A stretch of 64,000 bases of DNA from Oligosphaera ethanolica (GTDB taxonomy: Bacteria; Verrucomicrobiota; Lentisphaeria; Oligosphaerales; Oligosphaeraceae): contig NZ_JAUSVL010000001.1 in the NCBI RefSeq assembly GCF_030814695.1, positions 1,116,001-1,180,000 of the forward strand, read 5' to 3'. The notes beneath the pieces are model-generated. The model saw only the letters and a program-made list of their open reading frames with translations. It was not told where the DNA came from and searched no databases. This document shows positions 40,360-49,240 of the stretch, piece after piece; within the stretch, counting starts at the first letter, position 1; every line of letters starts with the position of its first letter. The position numbers and the translations under genes were made by a program.

Positions 40360-40756
40360 ATCCACCATCCTCATTGCCATGCCACTCTCGTCGCTCAATT
40401 CAGTCTTGCCATTCCATAACCGGCTAACTTGCACCAGCCATCGCCTCAAATCCGGCTTTGACTGGCAATCAACAAAAGACTACCAACCCTCTATTCCCAA
40501 CTTCCCTTCCAGTCCAGCTCAGTCCACTAACGCCTGAATAACATTCTTTATTGACAATGCTCCCAGCAGGCCAGCTGTTTTTTGTCCAGTGAATCGGCCA
40601 TAGATTACAGTACCCGCATCACGCCGACACGCAAGAAAACGCGCCAAATCATCATGTTGAACGCCCCCCGTCAGACTGCCCCCCCCCCCCGAAGCAACAC
40701 TGCCAGGGACACGACTAGCACCTGCCCCCTCCGCAAAGCCGATTGATTTTACCTGC
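40360..40756. other. Gap between the kinase and secretin genes with a 12-nt poly-C tract
   Basis: About 400 bp between the histidine kinase stop and the secretin start, same strand on both sides. It contains a run of 12 C at 40679-40690 (12 G on the coding strand) about 320 bp ahead of the secretin start. An open frame crossing it (to 41055) is only a shadow of the kinase gene plus this gap. No clear promoter was found. Confidence 0.5.
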
Positions 40757-41938
40757 TCAGCGCGCAGAGACGGGGATGGAGAAGGAGAAGATGCTGCCCT
40801 GCCCGGGCGTGCTTTCCACCCACAGGCGCCCGCCGTGCTTGTCCACGAATTCCTTGCAGAGGATGAGGCCCAGGCCGGTACCCTGCTCGTTGTTGGTGCC
40901 ACTGGTGCTGAGGGATTGATCCAGGCGAAAGAGCTTCGCCTGATTCTCGGGACTGATGCCCACGCCATTATCCCGCACCGCGATAGTCCATCCCTCTTCA
41001 TCGGCGCGGGCAGTCGCCAAGACCCGCCCGCCCGCAGTAGTAAATTTAACGGCATTGGTCAGGAGGTTGCGCAGAACGGTCGCGAGCATGGCCTCATCGC
41101 CGTAGAGCCTGCCATCCACCGGTACGTCGGCGACAACAGCGATGTTCTTCTGGCGGGCAGCGTCCTGCACCAGCGCCACGCAGTCGTCCAACAGCTTCTT
41201 CACACTCATGTCAGTTGGCGCAAATTTGATGCGGCCGGTCTGGCTGCGGGACCACTCCAGAAGATTATGCAGCAGGGCCAGTGCCCGCTGTGACGACTCT
41301 TCAATCATCTCGGCGTATTCGCCAATGCCGTCGTAGTCCTTATCGCGAACCTGCTCCGCAAGTAGGCTGCTGAAGCCCACGATGGCATTGAAGGGGCTGC
41401 GCAAATCATGAGCAATGATGGAGAAAAACCGATCTTTGGTCGCATTGAGCTCCGCCAGCCGGGCATTGGCCTCGTTGAGTTGCGCCAGTGTCGCCTGCAA
41501 CGTTGCTTTGTCTTTGATCAGCTGTCGTTGCAGGTTGTTCACCTGCTGATTGAGGTCCGCAAGCGACTGATTTAGCTCAAAAAGCTGCGCGGCGTCATAA
41601 TCGCAGCTGATCAACAGCTGGCCATTCTTGCGAAAGACCTTCGAACGCAGCGACGGATTGGTGGACAGGTAGTCGCCAATGGTCACAAAGCCATCATAAA
41701 CCAGCGTGCCGTCAATCACGGGATGCTCACAGAGAGCCGCAAAACTCGGATTGAGGAAACTGCGAACCGGATCGCTCTTGAACAGCCTACGCATCGCCGG
41801 ATTGGCAAACTGCAGCGCGCCCTCAAGATCAAACAAGGCCAAACACAGCGAATGGCTGGGGCATAGAAACGCGCTGATTTCGTCCTGCCAGTCACGGATA
41901 GGGAACGCGCTGGAATCTTGGCAACAGGGCGATGACAC
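40757..41938 (-). CDS. Soluble PAS-domain sensor histidine kinase
   Basis: This 393-aa protein has no membrane helix. Residues ~20-120 are PAS-like (LCLALFDLEGALQFANPAMR), then a coiled coil (~118-168), then a HisKA domain with phospho-acceptor H177 in FFSIIAHDLRSPFNAIVGFS and a catalytic ATPase domain with N box LLTNAVKFT, G1 DNGVGISPENQAK and G2 GTGLGLILCKEF. It is cytoplasmic and so must sense an internal signal or partner. It begins 3 bp after the upstream gene, third in the B12-protein operon; the GTG at 41938 follows an AAGGGGGGG stretch that doubles as the end of the preceding gene. No response regulator is in the window. Confidence 0.9.
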   Translation of the reverse strand: MSSPCCQDSSAFPIRDWQDEISAFLCPSHSLCLALFDLEGALQFANPAMRRLFKSDPVRSFLNPSFAALCEHPVIDGTLVYDGFVTIGDYLSTNPSLRSKVFRKNGQLLISCDYDAAQLFELNQSLADLNQQVNNLQRQLIKDKATLQATLAQLNEANARLAELNATKDRFFSIIAHDLRSPFNAIVGFSSLLAEQVRDKDYDGIGEYAEMIEESSQRALALLHNLLEWSRSQTGRIKFAPTDMSVKKLLDDCVALVQDAARQKNIAVVADVPVDGRLYGDEAMLATVLRNLLTNAVKFTTAGGRVLATARADEEGWTIAVRDNGVGISPENQAKLFRLDQSLSTSGTNNEQGTGLGLILCKEFVDKHGGRLWVESTPGQGSIFSFSIPVSAR

Positions 41939-41941
41939 GTA

Positions 41942-42391
41942 TTATTGCCCCCCCTTGCTCTTGTCAGTCAAAAGCACAAAAATGGGGATATTCACCTGCA
42001 GCCACTCGTACCAAGGGCGGATCTCCGCCCACGACGCCGCGCTAAGCTGCTGCGGCAGGACCTGAAACCACGTATTGAGCTGGGCCGCCCAATAGTTCGT
42101 CGCAAAACCGTGGCTGCGGTAGGCGCGGAACACCCACAGTACGCTCTCAACCAACACTTCGGCATTCGGCCGCTGCAAAATCGAGGCGATGAAGCGCGCG
42201 TGATTGGCGTGGTTGTCCTTCATCATATCCAGATTGTTCTTGCCAACCAGTGCTTCGATGTCTGCACGCTGCAGCAGAACCGCACTCACTGCGTTGGCCA
42301 ACACCTCGGCTTTGCGGCTGTACTCATCGGCGGCGGCGGCGCTTACCGGCGGCAACGCCTGCGCACTACTCACCAAGTCGATCTTGTCCAT
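41942..42391 (-). CDS. Small helical protein of the B12-kinase operon, unknown function
   Basis: This 149-aa protein is predicted all-helical. Residues ~50-75 contain LVGKNNLDMMKDNHANHARF, a DNHxNH cluster whose two His could bind a metal, heme or corrinoid, and RAYRSHGFATNYW adds another His. No known catalytic motif is seen, and I do not recognise a named family. ATG at 42391 is preferred because AGAGG lies 5 nt upstream; it overlaps the B12 gene by 26 bp. Its fixed place between a cobalamin-binding protein and a kinase suggests that it links the two, but this is inference. Confidence 0.75.
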   Translation of the reverse strand: MDKIDLVSSAQALPPVSAAAADEYSRKAEVLANAVSAVLLQRADIEALVGKNNLDMMKDNHANHARFIASILQRPNAEVLVESVLWVFRAYRSHGFATNYWAAQLNTWFQVLPQQLSAASWAEIRPWYEWLQVNIPIFVLLTDKSKGGQ

Positions 42392-43058
42392 GCTCACCTC
42401 TATGTGTCAGCCATTCTTCCAACTCAGCCAAATTCCCGGCGTAGTCCACACCGGCATATTGCGACAACACCTCGCGACCGCCATAACGAAAAGCCTGGCC
42501 GCCAACCAATATCGGCAAGGCCGGGAAGACATCGCGGATTTTCACCAGCATCTTCTCCAACATCGGCAGATGAAAATAGATGCTCAGAGACAAAGCCAAC
42601 ACATCCGGTTTTACGCCCTGCATAAAACGGATCAGCTCGTCGCAAGGCACATCCGCCCCGAGAAAATACACATTCCAGCCATGCATCTCAAAGACGTCAG
42701 CGACCATCTTGATCCCGATCTGGTGTTTTTCCTCTTCAACGCAAGCCGCCACCACCGTCCGCTCTGTACGCTGGCCGCTGACCACCCGCGCATAAAGCTC
42801 ATTGAGCACGCCTTCAACTATCGCCGAGGCGACATGCTCTGACGCCACGCTGATTTCCCCGTTCTCCCACAGCTGGCCAATGCGGTACATCGACTCCTTG
42901 ACCACATCCTCATAAAGAGCTTTGATGGCCTCGGGGCTGTCCGCAAGTTCGGTAGCAATCTGCGAACTCAGCAGGCGGTCGCCGTGCAACAGCGCTTCCA
43001 AAAAGGCCTTTTGTGTTTTCTGCGTCAAGGATATCATGTCGTCATGCTCTGCATTCAC
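42366..43058 (-). CDS. Cobalamin-binding protein with CarH-type Wx9EH signature
   Basis: This is 230 aa. Residues ~10-95 form the helical B12-binding cap domain, and ~100-215 the Rossmann-type B12 domain. W64-x9-E74-H75 (W-ENGEISVAS-EH) reproduces the Wx9EH motif that marks the light-sensing cobalamin domain of CarH/LitR regulators. E110-x-H112-x-x-G115 matches the lower-axial-ligand motif, normally DxHxxG. LVGGQAFRYGG lies in the dimethylbenzimidazole pocket region. There is no MerR DNA-binding domain, so output must pass to a partner. GTG at 43058 or ATG at 43037 could be the start; neither has a strong ribosome-binding site. It leads a three-gene operon with an extended -10 promoter upstream. 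Confidence 0.88.
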   Translation of the reverse strand: MNAEHDDMISLTQKTQKAFLEALLHGDRLLSSQIATELADSPEAIKALYEDVVKESMYRIGQLWENGEISVASEHVASAIVEGVLNELYARVVSGQRTERTVVAACVEEEKHQIGIKMVADVFEMHGWNVYFLGADVPCDELIRFMQGVKPDVLALSLSIYFHLPMLEKMLVKIRDVFPALPILVGGQAFRYGGREVLSQYAGVDYAGNLAELEEWLTHRGEHGQDRLGE

Positions 43059-43093
43059 CGTGTAGGCGGTTAGTTATGTGCGTAGCCAGAAGT

Positions 43094-43122
43094 AGTATAC
43101 CATTATGGGGCACAAACAAAAA
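43094..43122 (-). promoter_or_regulatory. Promoter of the B12-kinase operon
   Basis: On minus, TATACT (43094-43099) is preceded by TG one base upstream (extended -10) and, 17 bp further upstream, by TTTTTG (43117-43122), a weak -35. The expected start is near 43087, giving a leader of 30-50 nt. Confidence 0.5.
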
Positions 43123-43177
43123 TAGCACGCCATCTGAAACTGGTACGCACCCGCAGAAATAAATCACCTGGGCAGCG

Positions 43178-43482
43178 TAATCGGTCAGCCATTGATTTTT
43201 GTTGTCCCGGCGGTCTTTTTGACCGCCCCGCCGAATACCGTCATCCCGGTGGTATTTGAGCGCTGAAGGTGCTCAAAACCTCGGCGAATGATCTTGCGCA
43301 TGGTTACCAATCAACTCATGGCCGGCGATTGCCGCATGCTATGTGAAGAGCATTGCTCCTATGAAACCCGCTGCCGCAAAGGTCGGCGGAAATCAAGATC
43401 GAATGGCTGGGCGGCGGCGGGCGTGGGTTTCCTGCAAATTGTCCCCGGTGTTTTCCCCACCGGGGTGGTTACTGACCGATTA
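43178..43482. mobile_element. TIR-bounded non-coding element, copy 3
   Basis: The left end TAATCGGTCAGCCATTGAT (43178) and right end ACTGACCGATTA (43471-43482) are inverted. The interior has GGCGGTC-ttttt-GACCGCC and a CCCCGGTG/CACCGGGG stem; 43270-43473 matches the right third of each 595-bp unit (17113-17307). The element ends 28 bp before the stop of the GNAT gene and contains no gene. Confidence 0.65.
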
Positions 43483-43510
43483 CCTGCAAGAAGTGCCATC
43501 AGGTGCGGGC

Positions 43511-44044
43511 TCAGGCGTCCTTGCGGCTGCGGAAAACAAAGACCACGCCGCTGGAGCCGTCGGGGTATTCCGAACCGGGCAGATCCTCAATCTGCTTGCC
43601 GTCGCCGCCGCTGTATTCAGAAACCACCGTCTGCCAAAAATGCAACGCCGGCACATTGAGCGGATGGCATTTGAGCTGCCATAGGCCGGGAAAACGGTCG
43701 AACAACGCCGTCGCCGCCCAGTGACCAATGCCCTGACGGCGATATTTGTACATGACGAAAAACTCCGCGAGAGCAAAGTCAGTCTTTTCCACCGGCGATT
43801 CCTGAAAATCATTGACCATGGCGAAGCCCGCCAGTTCATCGCCGGCGCGAATGAAGAAGGCCCAGCGATTCGACTCCGTCCAATAGTTGTCGAGGTAGTC
43901 ATACCCAAAGAGCCCCAGGCGGTTCACCGCCCGCTGCTCATACTGCGTAAATTCGTAGAGGTACTTCTCCAGGAGATTGCGTAGTATCTCCTTGTCTTCC
44001 TTGTTGACCGGAACCAACGAACAGGGTATTGCTGGATGCCCCAT
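43511..44044 (-). CDS. GNAT family N-acetyltransferase
   Basis: This 177-aa protein has the GNAT fold. The core beta strand and pantetheine-binding loop are visible as FALAEFFVMYKYRRQGIGHW followed by AATALFDRF (motif A, RRQGIG), with WAFFIRAGDELAGFAMV before it. It transfers an acetyl group from acetyl-CoA to an unknown amine. ATG at 44044 is supported by AGGAGG 6 nt upstream; the longer frame starting at a TTG is not used. It lies 37 bp after the stop of the giant hydrolase gene on the same strand, so the two may be co-transcribed, though no functional link is known. Confidence 0.88.
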   Translation of the reverse strand: MGHPAIPCSLVPVNKEDKEILRNLLEKYLYEFTQYEQRAVNRLGLFGYDYLDNYWTESNRWAFFIRAGDELAGFAMVNDFQESPVEKTDFALAEFFVMYKYRRQGIGHWAATALFDRFPGLWQLKCHPLNVPALHFWQTVVSEYSGGDGKQIEDLPGSEYPDGSSGVVFVFRSRKDA

Positions 44045-44081
44045 AGTCACCCTCCTAGAGTTATGAGTGCTATTGATTTCA

Positions 44082-47000
44082 TCATTCGCCAAGGATAAAA
44101 GCGCAGGCGCTATCCGCAGGTATATAGCCCGGCGCCCAGGCCTTCAATTGCACGCTGAGAACGCGAGAGACTTTCGCCGCTCTGTCGCCACTACTGTAAC
44201 GTAGAGGATTCACACCAGCAGCGGCCTCGGCGGCGCCAGCCGCGTTTTCCGACACACAGGTCACCGCGAAGTTCCCGTCGGCGTCGGCGCGCAGTCGGAC
44301 ATAGTCCGAGCTGGCGCCATTCCGGCCATCTAGGCGGACGCGCACGCGCGCATTGACCTGCGCCCCCGGCACCGGCCGGCCAGCGCCGTCCCGCACCGTT
44401 ACCAGCAGCTGCGGGGCCTCGCCAGGCGCGACCAGGAAACTCTGCGGAACCGCGTGCAACTGCAGAGCGGGCAGCAGTTCGCTGGCGCGCTGCTCGGGCA
44501 GCCCGGCATTCACCGCCGCCAAGGACGCCCGTTCCAGGCCACAGGCCGTATCGCGGTCGTAGATGCCGTGCGTCTGACCACTGTGAGTCACCCGCCAATG
44601 TACCTGCGCGATATTGCCAAGCTGGTAGCCCAGTAAAACGACACTGCCGCGACCGGCGTCCGCGCCTGGCCAGCGCACAATCACCGCCTGCTGTTGCTCA
44701 TTCCACGCCAGCGCGGTCGCGCCGTCAGCGCGTATCGTCTGGACGCCCACGCCGGGATCCGTCAGCATCGCCGGCGCGTAGCGCCCGACCACGGCCAGAT
44801 CGGCCCCGCCCAGGGCGCGTAGATGTGCCGGCCCCTGCAGGCTCGTATGCAAAGACAATGGCTGACTGAAGTCGCCTGCGACCGCCAGTTCCGCCGGGTA
44901 GGCCGTCTGCAAAGCCGCGTTGGCTTGATAACAGCCCGACGAGATCACCAGCGTCACGCCATCCGCCTGCAGACGCTGGACCAGCGACCACTCGTCGGCC
45001 GTCAATGCCCGGGGCGCATCAAGATACAAGGTGGCTAGCGCCGACCAGCAGGGGAGCAGCTGGCCAGCGTCGTCGTAAAAATCGTCCGCCAGCAGCGCCG
45101 TCCGGGTATCGTCGCCCGTGAAGAAGAAGCCCCGGCCGGCCTGCTCCAGCACATAGCGCTGAAAGACCAGCTCGCGATTGCGGTCAATCAACGCCACCGC
45201 CCGGCGCATCTGCGACTCTTTCGCGCGCAGGTCAAATAACGCCGCAGCGCTTTGGCCAAGGCGGCGGACGGCGCGCCCGAGCGCGTCGTCGTCCTCCACC
45301 TGCACGACGCAGAGGAGGAAATCCGGCGCATAGGGGTGAACCACAGAGCGGATCAGCGGCTCAGCCGCGCCAGCCGCCAAGGGCGCCAGCAGGCCGGACC
45401 ATGCCGGCGGCAGCGCTGCTGCGCCGCTGCCCACGGGCAACACGACCACGCAGTGCCGATCACGCGGCAACTCAGCCGGCCCCAGCAAGGCTGCGTTGCG
45501 GGCATCGACGCCAAGGCCTTTGCCCAGGCCGCGCAGCGGGGCCAGCGCTGTCACCAGCTCGCCGCCGCCAACCGCCGCCACCATGTGGATATCGCCCGGC
45601 GTCTTCGCCATGACATAGAGCGGCCCATGAAAAGCCTGCATGGAACGGTAGCATTCATCGGGAACGACCTTGTCCGCATGCAACAGCGGTACGTGGTCCG
45701 CGGTGTGACCACCGCCAAAGGCAGCATGCCGGGGCCGATTCAGCCACGCCTCTTCGCGGCTCTGGTTGGTCAGGTCCTCAAAGGGCGCGATCACCCAATT
45801 CAGAGTGAATTCAGCCGAACCGGCCACGCCGGGCGTTTCCACCAGGCCGCGCCAGTAGCGTTCGAGGTAGTAGGCCGCGCCGCGGGTGGTGACGCCGCCG
45901 ATGCCGCCCGTCGCCCAAGAGTACTTCGGACCATTCCACTCGGTGATCATCACGGGCCTGTTGAACAGCGCCGCCTCGGCGGCCAATTCGGCCAGATCGC
46001 GATGCACTTCGTCCAGCCGGCCGCTGTAGCGCCCGGTGTACTGATTGATACCGCAGATGTCCTCGTTCGGCAGAGGCACCACGGTATTGAAATGCCCCGC
46101 GCGGACGTACATGATCGGCGAACTGTCCAGCCGCTCACGCCGCAAGGCCTCGGCCACGTAGTCCAGCGGCTGGAAGGACGTGCCCGGAAAAGCCGCGTTG
46201 ATGCTCGCGCCCCAGCTGTCCAGCTCGACTTCATTACCGACCTGGAGCACAAAGGGCGATGCATGGGAACTCGGCGACGCCATGCGCTCGACGGTGAAAG
46301 ACAGCTGCTCGCCAAAAAGCCGCATGTCATCCCAGCTCTTTAGCGATTTGTAGGACGGGCCATAAGCGGCCAACTGAGCAAAACCCCCGCGCTCAAACAG
46401 CGTCCAAAACGACTCACTGAGCTTCAACCCGTAGAAACGGCCGCCCTCGACCCACAAATCCGCCAGCAAGGACGCGGTCGCCGCCGGACAAGCCGTCAGG
46501 CTCTCCTCCATCCACGAAAAAGCCGCCGTACGCGGGAAAGCCGCCTGGCCGTTGTAACGGAAAAACCAGTCGGGACGCCGCCTCACCAGGCCCTGCCGCA
46601 ACACCGGCGTCACTCCCGACGCAGACAGCACCGACTCGCGCAAGCCGACCTCGCGCCGATCAGCCGCCAGCACCTCGCCATCGGCAGCATAAGCGACCAT
46701 GCGCAACTGGAAAAGCTGCGGATTGCCCGGCGACCACAAAGGCACATTGACGGGCAGCCGCAGGTCCTGCCAGGCATCAACGCCGCCGCGCCAATCCCGC
46801 GCCACCAGCACCTTGCCAGTCGTGTCGCGCAGTTCCACACAGAGCCGCGCTACGGCAGCACTCAGACACAAAACCAGTTCTGGCTGGCCGGCGACGAGCT
46901 CCGTCCGCGTCCGAAAAGTGAAAGGCGCCACGGCCGGACCATCGTAAGACAAGAGGGCATCCGCCAGCGGTACCGCGTCGACGGCGTTCGTTCGCAACTC

Positions 47001-48524
47001 CTGGCTGAAGCTGCGCAGGTACAGATCGCGCAAATCAGGCAAGCTGTGTAGGCTGTCTTCTAGTAGCAACAGCTCATTGCGGGCAGCCAACAAGGCCATG
47101 CGCGCCTGCAGCAGCTGCCGCTGGCAAGCTGCCAGAAATTCATCCCGCACCGAAGCCAACGCCGGAGGATACGCCAGATAAATTGCGCCGGCGTCCAACG
47201 CAAAAGTATCGGCTTCGCCGGGGACATTTTCCACGCGCAATTCCATGCGCGTGACTTTGCGCGGATCGAAGCGCACACCCCGAAAAGGCATGGTGACATC
47301 AAAACGGCACTCCGTCCAGTCCTTGCCCGGCATGGGCTCCGGCCGCAAGTCCAAAAAAGCCTCCAACCCTTCGGGATGCTCACTGCACAAGCGCAGGAGA
47401 AAAGGCCGTTGCTCATGCAAAACTCGCGCCGGACAACGGATCTTCATAACGATCGCGCGGCCGCTCACATCAAGATAGCGGCCACCGTCCTCGCCAACCG
47501 GCACGTCCATACCCAGAAACACCGTCTGCGGGCTGTTCTCGCCCGTAAAAACGACCTGCTGCCGCACAAAGAACTCGCCATTCTCCTCAAGGCGCTCGGG
47601 CGCGGCCTGCGGTGGCGCCTGATACAACACGTGGTTCGACACGCGCGCGGCCGTGCGAAAGTCGTTCACCAGCGTCCGCGGCCGACCATCGAGTGCGGCA
47701 ATGCGCGCGCGAAATGCCTCATCGGTCATGGCCGGAAGCGGCGACGCTGGGGGCTCGACCGCTGACGGCCGCTGTTTCCACGGCGCCGTCGGCGTCGCCA
47801 GCCGCGCCTGGGCAACAGCGGGATCCCGCGCCCACAGTTCGCGAATGGCCTGCAGTTCCTGCGTCCAGGCCAGAACGTGCTCACGACTGCCAGCCAGCTG
47901 CGCCAACTCCAGTTGATAGCGCTCGCGTACATCCTGCAGCCGCGCGTATTCCACCGCCACCGCCTCCGGCGGGCGCCGCCATTCGTCCTCGTCGTGATTA
48001 TATACTGGCCCGTTGGGCACAAAAGCCAGCGAATCGACCACGAGGACACCAGCGCCGTCACGGCTGGACGCCGGGAGAACATGGCACTGGATCACCTGGT
48101 CAAATGAAAGTGCGCGAACCTTTTCTGGATCGGCCCCGCGATAGAGCTGGAACTCTTCGGGCGTCAGCTCGACCGCCAGCCAGTTCTCCGTCAGCGTAAT
48201 GGCCTTTTTCAACGACCACTCGCCGCCGTCCCTGGTCAGCAGCCGCATGAATGCGGCCTGGGGCAGCACGCCCTCGCGGCGGAGCTGCAGACGCAGGACA
48301 GTGTTGCCCTTCACGGGCCGGAACATCGGCCAGTTGAAACGCGACCAGGGGCCTTCGTTGTAATGCAGCGCCATGGCGGCGGCGCTGCCCTCGGCTCCGG
48401 GCTTGATTAACTGCGCCTTTTCCGCGTCGCCGAGGCATTCAACCGTGTAACGCCAGATGCTGTCGTCGCCGCGCGTCGTCAAGGCCGCCATTGCCACCAG
48501 CCACACCCATGTCCAAGCTCTCAT
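44082..48524 (-). CDS. Giant secreted protein with a GH-A type glycoside hydrolase core
   Basis: This is 1480 aa with a signal peptide (MRAWTWVWLVAMAALTTRG). The first ~500 residues look like beta-rich carbohydrate-binding regions interrupted by a helical hairpin (residues ~185-235). A sandwich domain follows (~540-640), then a TIM barrel with the clan GH-A acid/base Glu in FVLQVGNEVELDSWG (E765) and nucleophile in PVMITEWNGPKYSW (E862). C-terminal domains include a GATase-like or beta region and a final Ig-like domain (LLVTVRDGAGRPVPGAQVNA). The layout resembles GH2-type exo-hydrolases, but the family cannot be fixed by eye. ATG at 48524 follows GGAG by 6 nt. Confidence 0.75.
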   Translation of the reverse strand: MRAWTWVWLVAMAALTTRGDDSIWRYTVECLGDAEKAQLIKPGAEGSAAAMALHYNEGPWSRFNWPMFRPVKGNTVLRLQLRREGVLPQAAFMRLLTRDGGEWSLKKAITLTENWLAVELTPEEFQLYRGADPEKVRALSFDQVIQCHVLPASSRDGAGVLVVDSLAFVPNGPVYNHDEDEWRRPPEAVAVEYARLQDVRERYQLELAQLAGSREHVLAWTQELQAIRELWARDPAVAQARLATPTAPWKQRPSAVEPPASPLPAMTDEAFRARIAALDGRPRTLVNDFRTAARVSNHVLYQAPPQAAPERLEENGEFFVRQQVVFTGENSPQTVFLGMDVPVGEDGGRYLDVSGRAIVMKIRCPARVLHEQRPFLLRLCSEHPEGLEAFLDLRPEPMPGKDWTECRFDVTMPFRGVRFDPRKVTRMELRVENVPGEADTFALDAGAIYLAYPPALASVRDEFLAACQRQLLQARMALLAARNELLLLEDSLHSLPDLRDLYLRSFSQELRTNAVDAVPLADALLSYDGPAVAPFTFRTRTELVAGQPELVLCLSAAVARLCVELRDTTGKVLVARDWRGGVDAWQDLRLPVNVPLWSPGNPQLFQLRMVAYAADGEVLAADRREVGLRESVLSASGVTPVLRQGLVRRRPDWFFRYNGQAAFPRTAAFSWMEESLTACPAATASLLADLWVEGGRFYGLKLSESFWTLFERGGFAQLAAYGPSYKSLKSWDDMRLFGEQLSFTVERMASPSSHASPFVLQVGNEVELDSWGASINAAFPGTSFQPLDYVAEALRRERLDSSPIMYVRAGHFNTVVPLPNEDICGINQYTGRYSGRLDEVHRDLAELAAEAALFNRPVMITEWNGPKYSWATGGIGGVTTRGAAYYLERYWRGLVETPGVAGSAEFTLNWVIAPFEDLTNQSREEAWLNRPRHAAFGGGHTADHVPLLHADKVVPDECYRSMQAFHGPLYVMAKTPGDIHMVAAVGGGELVTALAPLRGLGKGLGVDARNAALLGPAELPRDRHCVVVLPVGSGAAALPPAWSGLLAPLAAGAAEPLIRSVVHPYAPDFLLCVVQVEDDDALGRAVRRLGQSAAALFDLRAKESQMRRAVALIDRNRELVFQRYVLEQAGRGFFFTGDDTRTALLADDFYDDAGQLLPCWSALATLYLDAPRALTADEWSLVQRLQADGVTLVISSGCYQANAALQTAYPAELAVAGDFSQPLSLHTSLQGPAHLRALGGADLAVVGRYAPAMLTDPGVGVQTIRADGATALAWNEQQQAVIVRWPGADAGRGSVVLLGYQLGNIAQVHWRVTHSGQTHGIYDRDTACGLERASLAAVNAGLPEQRASELLPALQLHAVPQSFLVAPGEAPQLLVTVRDGAGRPVPGAQVNARVRVRLDGRNGASSDYVRLRADADGNFAVTCVSENAAGAAEAAAGVNPLRYSSGDRAAKVSRVLSVQLKAWAPGYIPADSACAFILGE

Positions 48525-48605
48525 ACACCACTCCATGTTCTTAAGTCACCGTTCATAACTTACGTTTACACATTGCAGTGTAAACGCTCTTTCACGTCAT
48601 ACCTT

Positions 48606-49074
48606 GTCGCCGACCAACATTTCCCTGGCCGCGAAGCGGCAAGCGCCCTGGAGGGGCGCTGACATCGTAGCCCAGGGCAAGCGACGCCGAAGGCGGAGCG
48701 CCGCCCTGGGTACAACGCCTATGTCGCCGACCAACATTTCCCTGGCCGCGAAGCCGCAAGCGCCCTGGAGGGGCGCGTGACATCGTAGCCCAGGGCAAGC
48801 GACGCCGAAGGCGGAGCGCCGCCCCGGGTACAACACCTATGTCGCCGACCAACATTTCCCTGGCCGCGAAGCGGCAAGCGCCCTGGAGGGGCGCTGACAT
48901 CGTAGCCCAGGGCAAGCGACGCCGGAGGCGGAGCGCCGCCCTGGGTACAACGCCTATGTCGCCGACCAACATTTCCCTGGCCGCGAAGCGGCAAGCGCCC
49001 TGGAGGGGCGCTGACATCGTAGCCCAGGGCAAGCGACGCCGGAGGCGGAGCGCCGCCCTGGGTACAACGCCTAT
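48606..49074. repeat. 117-bp tandem array, four copies
   Basis: Units start at 48606, 48723, 48841 and 48958 (periods 117, 118, 117; the 118 is one extra G). Each begins GTCGCCGACCAACATTTCCC and holds a CCGCGAAGCGG palindrome, a GCGCCCTGGAGGGGCGC palindrome and a CCCAGGGC.../GCCCTGGG stem. The same blocks occur once in the 595-bp unit at 16790-16900, so the array is a local expansion of that element. Spurious ORFs run through it. Confidence 0.95.
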
Positions 49075-49092
49075 TGCGCTCGTGTTCCTCGG

Positions 49093-49135
49093 CCTCTTTG
49101 GCCCCAGTCGGCGCAGCTGACTGGGGCCAAAGAGG
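49093..49135. repeat. 17-bp perfect hairpin, CCTCTTTGGC family (copy D)
   Basis: CCTCTTTGGCCCCAGTC and GACTGGGGCCAAAGAGG form a perfect 17-bp stem with a 9-nt loop, GGCGCAGCT. Compared with the copies at 16910 and 20414 the central bases have changed on both arms together (T/A to C/G), which keeps pairing. Confidence 0.95.
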
Positions 49136-49240
49136 CAATGGAACCTCTACTTTTTTGTTTGCGATGTCGCACGCTTTCAGCGTGCCTGGGTATAGTCGCC
49201 CTGCCACATTTCGGTCGCCACCGGCAAGCGTCAGGCGCCG

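Noticed and set aside
40519-41055. 178-aa open frame crossing the poly-G tract
   Set aside because: Its first half is a shifted frame of the histidine kinase catalytic domain; the part after the tract has no motif. Considered as a phase-variable extension of the kinase, but the kinase stop codon precedes the tract.
43059-43177. Cobalamin riboswitch ahead of the B12 operon
   Set aside because: The leader from the predicted start is only 30-50 nt and lacks a B12-box; too short for a riboswitch.
48592-49207. ORFs of 79-162 aa with internal repeats
   Set aside because: Produced by the 117-bp array, whose period of 117 is a multiple of three.
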